Assembly (NCBI GenBank): GCA_035276475.1 | Contig: DATELQ010000061.1 | Location: 1-64,000 of the forward strand | Length of the DNA: 64,000 nucleotides | Source: DATDFB01 sp035276475 | GTDB lineage: Bacteria > Acidobacteriota > Thermoanaerobaculia > Gp7-AA8 | Reading direction: 5' to 3' | Part shown: positions 18,301-26,300 of the stretch, one piece after another | How positions within the stretch are numbered: the first letter of the stretch is position 1 | Layout: each line of letters begins with the position of its first letter | Position numbers and translations under genes: made by a program | Notes under the pieces: model-generated | Told to the model about the DNA's origin: nothing | The model's input: the letters and a program-made list of their open reading frames with translations, nothing else | Databases searched by the model: none

Positions 18301-21300
18301 CTTGCCGGCGCCGCTCATCGAGTGCGTGCCGCCCGAAAGGGCCAGGGTGCCGGCGACGCTGAACGAGCCGGTGTGCGTGCCGCCCCCTCCGAGCGCGAGC
18401 GTTCCGCTGTTGACGCTGACGCTGCCGCTGTTGTCGAGCGCGGGACTGACGGTGCTGCTCGCCGTGGCGTTGAACGTGCCGCCGTTCCCGATCGCGATCG
18501 TGCCGGTGCCGCCGACGTTGCCGCTCACGTTCAGCGTGCCGTTGTTCTGCAGGGTGCGGTTGAGCGTGACGGCGGCGGTGGCGGCGGTGATGCCGAGCGT
18601 TCCGCTCACGGTGGTCGTGCTGCCGGTGCCCATCGTGCCGCCGGACCAGGTGCCGTTTGCCAGGGTGAGCGCGCCGCTGCCGTCGAGCGTGCCGCCTTTC
18701 ATCTCGAAGGCGTTCGCCGAGGAGGGGACGTTGAGCGTGGCCGTGCCGGCGCTGATCTCGAGCTTGCCGACGCTGCTGATCGGGATCCCCACCGTCGCCG
18801 TGGCGCCGCTGAACGACAGCGTGCCGGCGCCGCTGATGCTGCTCGCGCCGCTGAACGAGTGCGTGCCGCCCGAAAGGGCCAGGGTGCCGGCGACGCTGAA
18901 CGAGCCGGTGTGCGTGCCGCCCCCTCCGAGCGCGAGCGTTCCGCTGTTGACGTTGACGCTGCCGCTGTTGTCGAGCGCGGGACCGACGGTGCTGTTCGCC
19001 GTAGCGTTGAGCGTGCCGGCGTTCGCGATCGAGCCGCTGCCGCCGATGCCGGCGCTCACGTTGAGCGTGCCGTTGCTGTGCAGCGCGCGGTTGAGCGTGA
19101 CGGCGGCGGTGATGCCGAGCGTTCCGCTCGCGGTGATCGTGCCGCCGCTGTTGATCGTGCCGCCCGACCAGGTGCCGTTGGTCAGGGCGAGCGTGCCGCT
19201 GCCGCCCAGCGTACCGCCGGTGACGTCGATCGTGCTGACGCTGACGGGGATATCGACCGTCGCCGCGGCGCCGCTGAACGTCAGCGTGCCGGTGCCGCTG
19301 ATGGTCTTGCCCGCGCCGCTCATCGCATGCGTGCCGGAGGGGAAGGCGAGGATGCCGGGCGAGACCGCGGTGAACGAGCCGGTGTGCGTGCCGTTGCCGG
19401 CGAGCGCGAACGTGCCACCGGTGACGGTGACGCTGCCGCTGTTGTCGAGCGGGGGACCGATCGTGCTGTTCGCCGTGGCGTTGAGCGCGCCGGCGTTCGC
19501 GATCGAGCCGCTGCCGCTGACATCGGCGCTCACGTTGAGCGTGCCGTTGCTGTGCAGCGCGCGGTTGAGGGTGACGGCGGCGGTGATGCCGAGCGTTCCG
19601 GCCGCGGTGATCGCGCCGCCGCTGTTGATCGTGCCGCCCGACCAGATGCCGTTGGTCACGGTGATCGTGCCGCTGCCGCCCAGCGTACCGCCGGTGACGT
19701 TGATCGTGCCTACGCTGACGGGGATATCGACGGTCGCCGTGGCGCCGCTGAACGTCAGCGTGCCGGTGCCGCTGATGGTCTTGCCCGCGCCGCTCATCGC
19801 ATGCGTTCCGGAGGGGAAGGCGAGAATGCCGGGCGAGGTGATGGTGAACGAGCCGGTGTGCGTGCCGTTGCCGGCGAGCGCGAACGTGCCGCCGGTAACG
19901 GTGATGCTGCCGCTGTTGTCGAGCGCGGGACTGATCGTGCTGTTCGCCGTGGCGTTGAGCGTGCCGGCGTTGGCGATCGGGCCGGTTCCGCCGATGTCAG
20001 CGCTCACGTTGAGCGTGCCGTTGCTCTGCAAGGGGCGGTTGAGCGTGACGGCGGCGGTGATGCCGAGCGTTCCGCTCGCCGTGATCGCGCCGCCGCTGTT
20101 GATCGTGCCGCCGGACCAGGTGCCGCCGCTCGTCAGGTCGAGCGTGCCGCTGCCATTGAGCGTCCCGCCGCTCATGCTGAGCGTGCCGGCGGTGACCGGC
20201 ACGCCCAGGGAGGGGTTGCCGCTGACCGACAGCGTGCCGCTGCCGGTGATCGAGCCCGAGCCGGAGATGGTGCCGCTCACGGTGAGCGTGCCGTTGTTCT
20301 GCAGCGTGCGGTCGAGCGTGACGATGCCGCTGATGGTCAGCATCTTCGTCGCCGGGTTCGCGGTCGTGACGCTGCCGCCGGACATTGTGCCGCCCGACCA
20401 CGTGCCGCCGTTCGTCAGCGTCAAGGTCGCGCTGCCGCCCAGCGTCCCGCTGCTCATGGTGAAGGCATTGGCGGAGGCGGCCGCGTTGAGCGTGGCCGTG
20501 CCGCCGCTGACGTCGAGCGTGCCGATGTTGTTGATGGGGATGCCGACGGTGGCGGTGCCGCCGGTGAACGTCAGCGTGCCGTTGCCGCTGATCGTTTTGC
20601 CGGCGCCGCTGAGATCGTGCGCGCCGCCCGAAAAGACGATGGCGGCGGACGACGAGATGCTGAACGAGCCGGTGTGCGTGCCGCCGCCGGCGAGCGCCAG
20701 CGCTCCGGCCGTGGCGCTCACCGTGCCGCTGTTGTTGACCGCCGGCGACACCGTGCACGTGCCGGCGCCGCTCTTGGTGAGCGTTCCGCTGTTGGCGATG
20801 GTGGCGCTGCCGGAAACGGCGACGCCGCCGTTGCCGGCCACGTTGAGAGCGTTGGTGTTCGTGAGCGTCGCGGAATTCGACATCGTCAGGTTCGAGCCGC
20901 TGTAGCTGACGGTGCCGTTGTTGAGGAGCTGCCGGCTTTGCGTGAGCGTCTTGGCGCCGGCCGTGACGATGTTCAGGGTGTTGCCGGCGTCGATGCGCGT
21001 CGTGCCGCCCGACGCCGTGGCGCTGCCCATCGTGCCGCCGTTCCACGTGCTCGTGCCGGAGAGCACCAGCGTGCCTGCGCCGTCGACGGTGCCGCTGTCG
21101 AAGATGAAGTTGGGGATGCTGACGGTGGCGGAGGAGATGCGCAGCGTGCCGCCGGTGACTTTGAACGTTCCGCCCCCCGAGATCGACGGGGCGGAGCTGC
21201 AGGAAAAGACGCCGCCGTTGACCGAGAGGGTACCGCCCGAGAGGTGGATCGACTGACCGCTGCCGATGGTCACGCCGGCGTTGATCTGCAGGGTGTTGAC

Positions 21301-23328
21301 GTCGACGTCGAGGGCCGCGTTGCCCGACATCGTCAGGGGGACGCCGATGACGCTCACGCCGGCGTTGGTTTTCTTCCAGATCGTGCCGCTGTTGGTGATC
21401 GAGCCGGTGGCGCCGCTGCCGGCGAGGATGCTCCCTGTGTTGGTGAGGCTGAGCGTCTTGCCGGAGGCGATCAGGAGGCTCGCCCCATTCGAGAGCACGA
21501 GCGCATTCGACGACGCGCTGAGCGCGGTGTTGTTCTGGATCTGGAGCGTAGCGCCGTCGAGCGTGCAGTCGCCGGCCGAACAAGTGATCGCGCTGTTGCT
21601 CCCGCTCAGGACCCTCCCGCCGCTGCCGGTGATCGTGCCGCCCGACCAGTTCAGGGCGTTGCTGACCGTCAGCTTGCCGGCGCCGTCGATCTTCGACGTC
21701 GCCGCGGAGAGGTTGACGGTCGTCCAGGCGACGTCGACGCCGCTGTTGAGAAGTAGCGTCCCGCTGACGGCGAGGAGCGTGCCGCCGATGAGGGGGTTTC
21801 CGGTGAGCTGGAGCTTGCCCGAGACGGTGGTCGTGGCGCCGGCGATGGTGTAGCCGGCCGGCACGGCCACGGTGCCGGCGCCGCTGAAGGTGATGCCGCT
21901 GAGCGTCCCCGCTTTGGCCAGGGTGAGCGTGCCGGAATCGGCCTGAATCGTGGAGCCGTTGTTCCCGTCGACCTTGACGTTGATCGCGGTATTGCCGCTG
22001 CCGGCGCTCTTCTTGATCGTGCCGGTGTTGTTGGTGATCTTCGACGAGTCGTTGCCGCCGCCGAGGTTGTCGAGGCTGCGGTCGGTCTGGAAGTCGATCG
22101 TGCCGTTGTTGGTGATGGTGACGTTGTTGAAGAGACCGTACTGCGTGTAGTTGAAGATGTCGTTCGTGTAGACGATCTGGCCGCCGCTGTTGACGGTGGT
22201 GTTGATGGCGATGTTGGAGTGGTTGTCGGTGGCGTGGCAGCGGACCACGCCGCCGCTCATGATCGTCATCGAGCCGCTGCCGGTGAGCGAGCCGCCGTAG
22301 TGCTCCACGGTCGCGGAGACTGAAAAGGTCGACGACGTGGAGATGTTCGCGTCCTTCAGGGCGATCGTCCCCGAGGTGAAGGTGATGGGGGTGCTGCTGG
22401 TCCAGCCGTCGGAGCTGCCGCCCGGGCCGTCGCCGACGTTGACGGTCGCGCCGGCGACGGCGAGCGTGCCGGCGCCGGTGATGGAGGGGCTGCCCACAAT
22501 CGTAAAGGTGCCTCCGCTGAGCTTGACCGTCGCGCCGGAGGAGATCGAGTGCGTGCCGCTGACGGTGCCGCCGCTGCTCAACGTGAGCGTGCCGGCTTGC
22601 GACTGGATGGTGCCGTTGCTGGCGTTGTCGACGCGGAAGTTGATGGTGGCGTTGCCGCTGCCGGAGCTCTTCTTGATCGTGCCGTTGTTGCTCAAGACGG
22701 GCGTTCCGGCGTCGGAGACCACGTCGTGGTCGGTCTGAATGTCGATGAGTCCCGTGTTCCAGATGGAGCCGCCGAGGCCGAAGTGGTTGCCGGCCGCGAT
22801 GTCGTTGCGGAACGTCATCGTGCCGGCGTTGTTGATGCTGCGCAGGACCCGGGCGGAGTTGACGGAGCCCCAGAAGGCCAGGACGCCGCCGCCGTTGACG
22901 TTCAGCGCGCCGGTGCCGGCGCCGATGGTGCCGCCGTAGATGTCCAATTCGCCGTTGACCGAGAGCGGCCCGTTGCCCGCGATGTTGGAGCTGTTGAGCA
23001 GCAGGACGCCGCCGGCGTTGACGTTGCTCGAGGAGTTGATGGTGAGCTGTTGGCCGGTCTTGATCAACACGGTGACGTGGTTGCTGATGGTGATGCTGTG
23101 GACGGTGGTGGTGATGTCGACGAACACCGTCACCGCCGAGCCAAACGTCGAAGTGATGATGACGTCGTCGCTGCTGGTGGGCAGGCCGTTACCCCAGGCC
23201 GCGGCGCTCCAGTCGACGCTGCCGTTCGCCACGCTGAGGATCTTCGAGGCCCCCAATGCCGTGCGGCCACAGACGACGATCGAGAGCAACAGCGCTGCGC
23301 GCACGACGAGACGAATTCGCATGCTCAT
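12352..23328 (-). CDS. Giant secreted beta-solenoid protein (3658 aa), paralogue 1
   Basis: A 3658-residue exported protein. Residues 1-27 are a signal peptide. Residues about 35-2360 are Gly/Ser/Thr/Asn-rich solenoid repeats of the autotransporter-associated type (TLTNGGTWSGGTMSGG, RTLQNNGTLNVSG), ending with TPGTQYDQVNVTG-like sequence. Two DUF11-type beta-sandwich repeats follow (about 2370-2610), then an Ig/PKD-like segment, four Fn3-like repeats (about 2690-3060, with paired Cys), a BACON-like domain (AAPWLVVTPASGVVPHGG) and two copies of a C-terminal module ending SGDTTYFPGQ. No autotransporter barrel, LPXTG or PEP-CTERM signal is seen. Likely a surface adhesin or matrix protein. Function is inferred only from repeat type. 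Confidence 0.85.
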   Translation of the reverse strand: MSMRIRLVVRAALLLSIVVCGRTALGASKILSVANGSVDWSAAAWGNGLPTSSDDVIITSTFGSAVTVFVDITTTVHSITISNHVTVLIKTGQQLTINSSSNVNAGGVLLLNSSNIAGNGPLSVNGELDIYGGTIGAGTGALNVNGGGVLAFWGSVNSARVLRSINNAGTMTFRNDIAAGNHFGLGGSIWNTGLIDIQTDHDVVSDAGTPVLSNNGTIKKSSGSGNATINFRVDNASNGTIQSQAGTLTLSSGGTVSGTHSISSGATVKLSGGTFTIVGSPSITGAGTLAVAGATVNVGDGPGGSSDGWTSSTPITFTSGTIALKDANISTSSTFSVSATVEHYGGSLTGSGSMTIMSGGVVRCHATDNHSNIAINTTVNSGGQIVYTNDIFNYTQYGLFNNVTITNNGTIDFQTDRSLDNLGGGNDSSKITNNTGTIKKSAGSGNTAINVKVDGNNGSTIQADSGTLTLAKAGTLSGITFSGAGTVAVPAGYTIAGATTTVSGKLQLTGNPLIGGTLLAVSGTLLLNSGVDVAWTTVNLSAATSKIDGAGKLTVSNALNWSGGTITGSGGRVLSGSNSAITCSAGDCTLDGATLQIQNNTALSASSNALVLSNGASLLIASGKTLSLTNTGSILAGSGATGSITNSGTIWKKTNAGVSVIGVPLTMSGNAALDVDVNTLQINAGVTIGSGQSIHLSGGTLSVNGGVFSCSSAPSISGGGTFKVTGGTLRISSATVSIPNFIFDSGTVDGAGTLVLSGTSTWNGGTMGSATASGGTTRIDAGNTLNIVTAGAKTLTQSRQLLNNGTVSYSGSNLTMSNSATLTNTNALNVAGNGGVAVSGSATIANSGTLTKSGAGTCTVSPAVNNSGTVSATAGALALAGGGTHTGSFSISSSAAIVFSGGAHDLSGAGKTISGNGTLTFTGGTATVGIPINNIGTLDVSGGTATLNAAASANAFTMSSGTLGGSATLTLTNGGTWSGGTMSGGSVTTANPATKMLTISGIVTLDRTLQNNGTLTVSGTISGSGSITGSGTLSVSGNPSLGVPVTAGTLSMSGGTLNGSGTLDLTSGGTWSGGTINSGGAITASGTLGITAAVTLNRPLQSNGTLNVSADIGGTGPIANAGTLNATANSTISPALDNSGSITVTGGTFALAGNGTHTGSFTITSPGILAFPSGTHAMSGAGKTISGTGTLTFSGATATVDIPVSVGTINVTGGTLGGSGTITVTNGIWSGGTINSGGAITAAGTLGITAAVTLNRALHSNGTLNVSADVSGSGSIANAGALNATANSTIGPPLDNSGSVTVTGGTFALAGNGTHTGSFTAVSPGILAFPSGTHAMSGAGKTISGTGTLTFSGAAATVDIPVSVSTIDVTGGTLGGSGTLALTNGTWSGGTINSGGTITASGTLGITAAVTLNRALHSNGTLNVSAGIGGSGSIANAGTLNATANSTVGPALDNSGSVNVNSGTLALGGGGTHTGSFSVAGTLALSGGTHSFSGASSISGAGTLSFSGATATVGIPISSVGKLEISAGTATLNVPSSANAFEMKGGTLDGSGALTLANGTWSGGTMGTGSTTTVSGTLGITAATAAVTLNRTLQNNGTLNVSGNVGGTGTIAIGNGGTFNATASSTVSPALDNSGSVSVNSGTLALGGGGTHTGSFSVAGTLALSGGTHSMSGAGKSISGTGTLAFSGAAATVGIPINSIGTLEVSAGTATLNAASSANAFDMSGGTLDGSGTLNLTNGTWSGGTMGTGGATTVSGTLGITAATAAVTLNRTLQNNGTLNVSGNVGGSGPIANAGTLNATANSTVSSTLDNSGSVNVTGGTFALAGNGTHSGSFTTASPGTLAFANGTHALSGAGKTISGTGTLTFSGATATVGIPISSVGKLAISAGTATLNAASSANDFSMSGGTLDSSGAVTLTLTNGGTWSGGTMSGNGTTINASGKTLTVNAPLTPVTLGRTLQNAGTLTLNGTVNGSGTIANNGTLSVAADSTVSTALNNNGQLDTSAVLTLAGGGSHNGTFTVHGAIDFSGGTHTILGSFAGTGSVRFSGAAATVNGVWSGMPIDVSGGSVALNPNGATPSLTVSGGTLGGTGNVTVTGPSSWSGGTIGGSGTLTIDTGAVLTVAGSGSPTLQRTLQNKGTIDFAASNALTVAGAAVTNDGTVDIQSAQNILATPGTPPFANNGTLQKSGAGIAQFALPMANAGSVQIGAGTLQFTGTYAQSAGATDVAAGATLQTATLQLNGGSLTGKGTVAGTLANHAVVAPGNSPGTLTINGDYTQGPGGELDIQLGGTAPGTQYDQVNVTGTANLDGTLSIVDINGFVPTTGNVFQILTYGTQNGTFAVTNGLNQGATKLIPAYSASDLKLNTVSALAELAASLSAPSSVMNGSAFSYTVSITNNGPASATAVTFSAPLPPNVTWSSVTGASCTGAPNLLCTIGTLGNGATAMVVLNVTAHAAGLAPLTVSASSNEVDQNSTNNTASASTTIQATADLQIAISGPASTVPNTQPIYTIQILNLGPDTAANTGVTAAASPGLTFDGNAGACTGSFPCSIGPLGAGQTATISTRWNVDPNAAGAVQLTVSAGSATQDTNPLNNSAATTTLIGACPTIVIAKAPTELIAGANASATATLYAGATYDWKIDNGTIDTDDGAGRITFTAGSPGLTTLSVSVTAPGCALSATHTITVRPLPGCQGTASPTVPLNDTTTADPTVAFGWTGIAGASGYRVWLEQAGAPSLDLGTTLGTSMTKVVPPGAYRWYVETLFDGCASHESERRTLTILNADNCASHGKPQLTAPASDTTTSNANVAFGWTAVDGALQYELWLAPAGGAPVLYRATPNTSQAATVAPGRWEWFVRVLFAGCPQFTESEHRAFTYAPPSDCRTNQRPLLLSPANRERTVTSPTTFIWTKVGGASSYELEVDGVLQATTTEPQARDVSVPLGGHRWQVRANFAHGCAPLDSAESRFAAVPRPASCTPLDAPVLAAPAQISSGVEFRFQWTYVPGATGYVVDVSADPQFAPASTTSTTVTGQQLSFTFTNETDAPIARSVRVHAEDAKCIPATSGPFSAVATVSVVPKRSSSAWVMLSDRGDVESELLIGPEFEGRSFTAKPAAPWLVVTPASGVVPHGGQVLRAVAHTDGLPPGTSVNGVTITTSGTSTGSLKAHDSNSVVVRYDVNLHKQLTPNPAETPHPDALIVPLALQQTTNFIARIESNVRITNASPEPAEYRLIFIPKGESGIAKGYEQFLPIDAWTTVALDGLWLNFAQQQGGIGTFIISPKNSPEEASSTSNARVEGLASRTTFATAFTVEERDGVTFGRAIPAIPYANFATDGDVIVLQQLAQSATRTTTLGLVEASGAAADVDVAVFDAGATEPLKSFTKTIHGGENLQIEGVLGQELADARIEVRVRAKSSDDAKKPKPEVTAYALVTDKNSPDDLFVPPARLSEQSSWILPGVAGGDSQTDVRIFNAGEKTAKLTLTFYGKKGSSPATSVEVAAGKTLPLDNVLPALGIADDTGALQVTSEAPATLLVTARTFKVAANGALGQFIPAVTEAEAAKKDSRALQILQVEQSEERSSTIGLAEVKGKAAKVKVEVFLPGGDTHALEVSLSANQYQQLDLAKDFGLADVHNARVGVTVIDGEGQVTAYLSLTETKSGDTTYFPGQ
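17560..20200 (-). repeat. Five long tandem DNA repeats inside giant gene 1
   Basis: A block of roughly 475-540 bases is repeated five times. A convenient marker, CTGCCGCTGTTGTCGAGCG, recurs near 17888, 18421, 18959, 19432 and 19909. Each copy encodes about 158-180 residues of the beta-solenoid. Copies are highly similar but differ by point changes and by length, with the two copies at higher coordinates shorter by about 60 bases. Recent duplication or gene conversion is likely. Confidence 0.8.
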
Positions 23329-23375
23329 GGACCAGACCTCGCTGACCTATGACTGCCGGTTACGGCGTTTTTTCC

Positions 23376-26300
23376 TCACTGCCCGGGCACGTACGTCGGA
23401 TCTCCGCTCTGCAGATCGACAAGCGACAGGTACGCTGTCGCCCGCCCCTCCCCATCCACCGCCCGCACGCTGATGCGGCCGTTGTAGGTGTCGGCCAGGC
23501 CGACGGTGGCGAGGAGGGCATCGATCTGCCGGAATTCGTTGGCTTGGAGCTTGACCTCGAGGGTCTTCGGCTCGTCGAGGTCCGGCCGGAACACCGACAC
23601 CTCCAGCGTCACCGGCTTCCCGCTCACCTCGGCGAACCCGATGTTCGAGCGGTAGGCCGCCGACTCCTCGACCTGCAGGATCTGCAGCGGCCGCGAGCCG
23701 ACCGCCACCGTCTCCTCCGGCGTCACGGCCGGGATGAACTGCCCGTACGCGCCGTTGCCGGTGTCGTTGTACGTGCGCGCCGTGGCCACGAGGCGCGCCG
23801 GCGCGGCGCTCGAGATGTGCAGCGCGCCGGTGTCGCGGGCGATGCCGAAGAGCGACGGGAGCACGCGGTCGAGCTGGCGCACTTCGCCGGGGGCGAGGGC
23901 GATGGTCTTCGCCGCCGCCGCGCCGCGGTTCTGCGGATAGAACGTCAGCGTGAGATCGGCGCTCTCGCTGCCGGCGTTGAAGAGGCGCACGTCCGTCTGC
24001 CAGTCGCCGGAGCCGACGCCGGGGAGGACCCATCTGTCGTGCCCGGCCGCGTTGATGTTCACCGGCGGCACCAGCAGCGGGTCGTTGACGCTGTTGTCGA
24101 TGACCGAGGCGTAGGCGGTGACTTTGCCGTCGCCGTCCACGACCTCGACTTCGATGCGGCCGTCGTCGAGGGCGATGTGGTGGGCCTCCAGGACGGCGTT
24201 GATCTGGGCGTGCTCGCCCCCCTTGAGGCCGACCGGGAAGGCGTCGAGCTTCGCGCCCGCCGCGTCGAAGATGCGCACTTCGAGCGAGACCGGTTCGCCG
24301 GAGCCTTCAACGAGGCCGAGGTTCGTGTGGACGCTCTTTGATTGGGCGATCTGCTGGAGGGAGAGGGTCGAGCCCTTCGGCACGAAGTCCGTGTACGGAA
24401 TGGCCGGCACGTACTGCCCGAACGTGCCGCCGGTGGGGGTGGTGTTGAAGGTGCGCGAGGAGGCGAAGGTGATGCGCGGCTCCAGGCCTTCGGCAGGGGC
24501 GCTCGACGTCGACGTGTCGGTCTCGGTCAGCGGGCGGATCTCCAGCGTGCCGCTCGAGCTCTGGCCGCCGAACCAGGTGCTGATGATGTCGTTGACGGCC
24601 ATGGTGGCGCCCGGCTCGATGGTCATCTCGGTCTTCTGCCCGTCGCTCATGCCCGCCGCGCCGGAGGGGACGAAGTTGAGCGCGTACTTCATCGGCTGCG
24701 CCGAGGTGTTGGAGGCGCGGACGTCCGACTGGTAGCGGACGATGAAGCCGTTGACGTTGGCCACGGCCGGGATGACGAGGGCGTCGGGCGGGGGCGTGCT
24801 CTTCGGCGCGGTCATGATCCCCGGAACGTTGTTGACGGTGATCGGCGCCTTGGAGATCGATGTGCCGAGGGCCGTGCGCGAGCCGGCGGTGGCGCTGGTG
24901 GTGACGTCGACGGTGCCGGTGCTCGCGCCGGCCGGCAGCCCGGCGGTGTGGGCGACGGCGTGCAGGGTCAGCCCTCCGGGCGGGACGACGCCGCTCGACG
25001 GGGTGACGGTGATCCACGGGACGGTGGGGGTGGCGGTGAAGTGCTGCCCCGCCAGCTCCGCGCCGACGTCGATGGTGTACGGGACGTCGGCCGGCTCGGT
25101 CATGAGGGCCACGCCGTTGCGTCCCGGCGGGCGGACGGACACGGCCGAGACGAGGGAGAACGGCCCGATCGTCGGCTCGGCGCACTTCGTATCGACGGCG
25201 TGCACGCGCACGTAGCGTGTGACCGGGGTTCCGCCTTCGTTTTTGAAGGAGAACGGGAGCTGCCGCACGGTGACGGTGGAGGAGGTGGTGAACCCCGCCG
25301 CGAAGCGCGGATCGCCGGAGATCTGGACGACGTACGCGGTGGCGCCGCCGACGAGGGTCCAGCGGATCCGCCCCTGGACGCCGGAGGTGATCTGCCCCGG
25401 CGCGGTGACGACGGGGGCGTCGAGCGGCGCGCAGCTCTGCGGCGCAGCGACGACGGCGAAGTGGTTGTCCGGAGAGTCGAGCGCCGCACAACCCTCGGCG
25501 AGATGCGCGCGGACGCGCCAACGCCTCTCGCCGCGCGAGACGGTGAGGCCGGAGGCGTGCGGCGTGGTGGTGGTGGCGGCGAGCGTGCCGTCGACGTAGA
25601 GCTCGTACTTGGTGGCGCCGGGCACGGCGCTCCATTCGAAGGAAACGCCGGGCGTGACTTTCTCTCCTTCGCTCGGCTCGATGAGCAGCGGCCGCTGCGT
25701 CGTGCAGTCGGGTGGCGGGGTGTAGGTGAAGAAGCGGTGCGCCGACTCGGTGGCGGCACAGCCGGCGAAGACGGCGCGCACGTACCACTGCAGCCGTCCA
25801 GGCGGCACGGAGGCGGTGTAGGCCGTGTCCGTCGTGGTGCGGATCAGCGTCGGCACGCCGCCGGCGGTGGCCAGCCAGAGCTCGTACTGCAGCGCTTTCG
25901 GCACGGCGTTCCAATGGAAGGCGATGGTCGGCGTCGACAGCACGGCGTCGCTCTCCGGCGCCGTGAGCTGCGGCGACTCGTGAGTGTTGCAGTCGGTGGC
26001 GGGGAGGATGGTGAGGGCCACGCGATCCGACTCGTGCGACGCGCAGCCGTCGAACAACGTCTCGACGTACCAATGGTGTGTGCCGGCCGGGATGATCTTC
26101 GTGAGCGTGATGCCGAGCGTGGTGCCGAGGCTCTGCGCCGGCGCGTCGCCCTGCTGGAGCCAGAGGCGATAGCCGCTGGCGCCGTCGACGGCGGTCCAGC
26201 CGAAGGCGACGTTGGCGTCGGCGGTCGTGGTGTCGCCGGCCGGCGCGGTGGGAGCCGCGGTGCCGACGCAGAACTGCCGCGCCTTGACGCTGACCGGGAA

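Noticed and set aside
15973..21756. Plus-strand open frame of 1927 codons, with neighbours of 1404 and 771 codons, opposite giant gene 1
   Set aside because: Composition is Arg/Ala/Gly/Asp/Val- or Pro/Val/Ser-rich with no domain or signal peptide. The minus-strand product has signal peptide and recognisable domains. The frames stay open because the GC-rich repeats lack stop codons on both strands.
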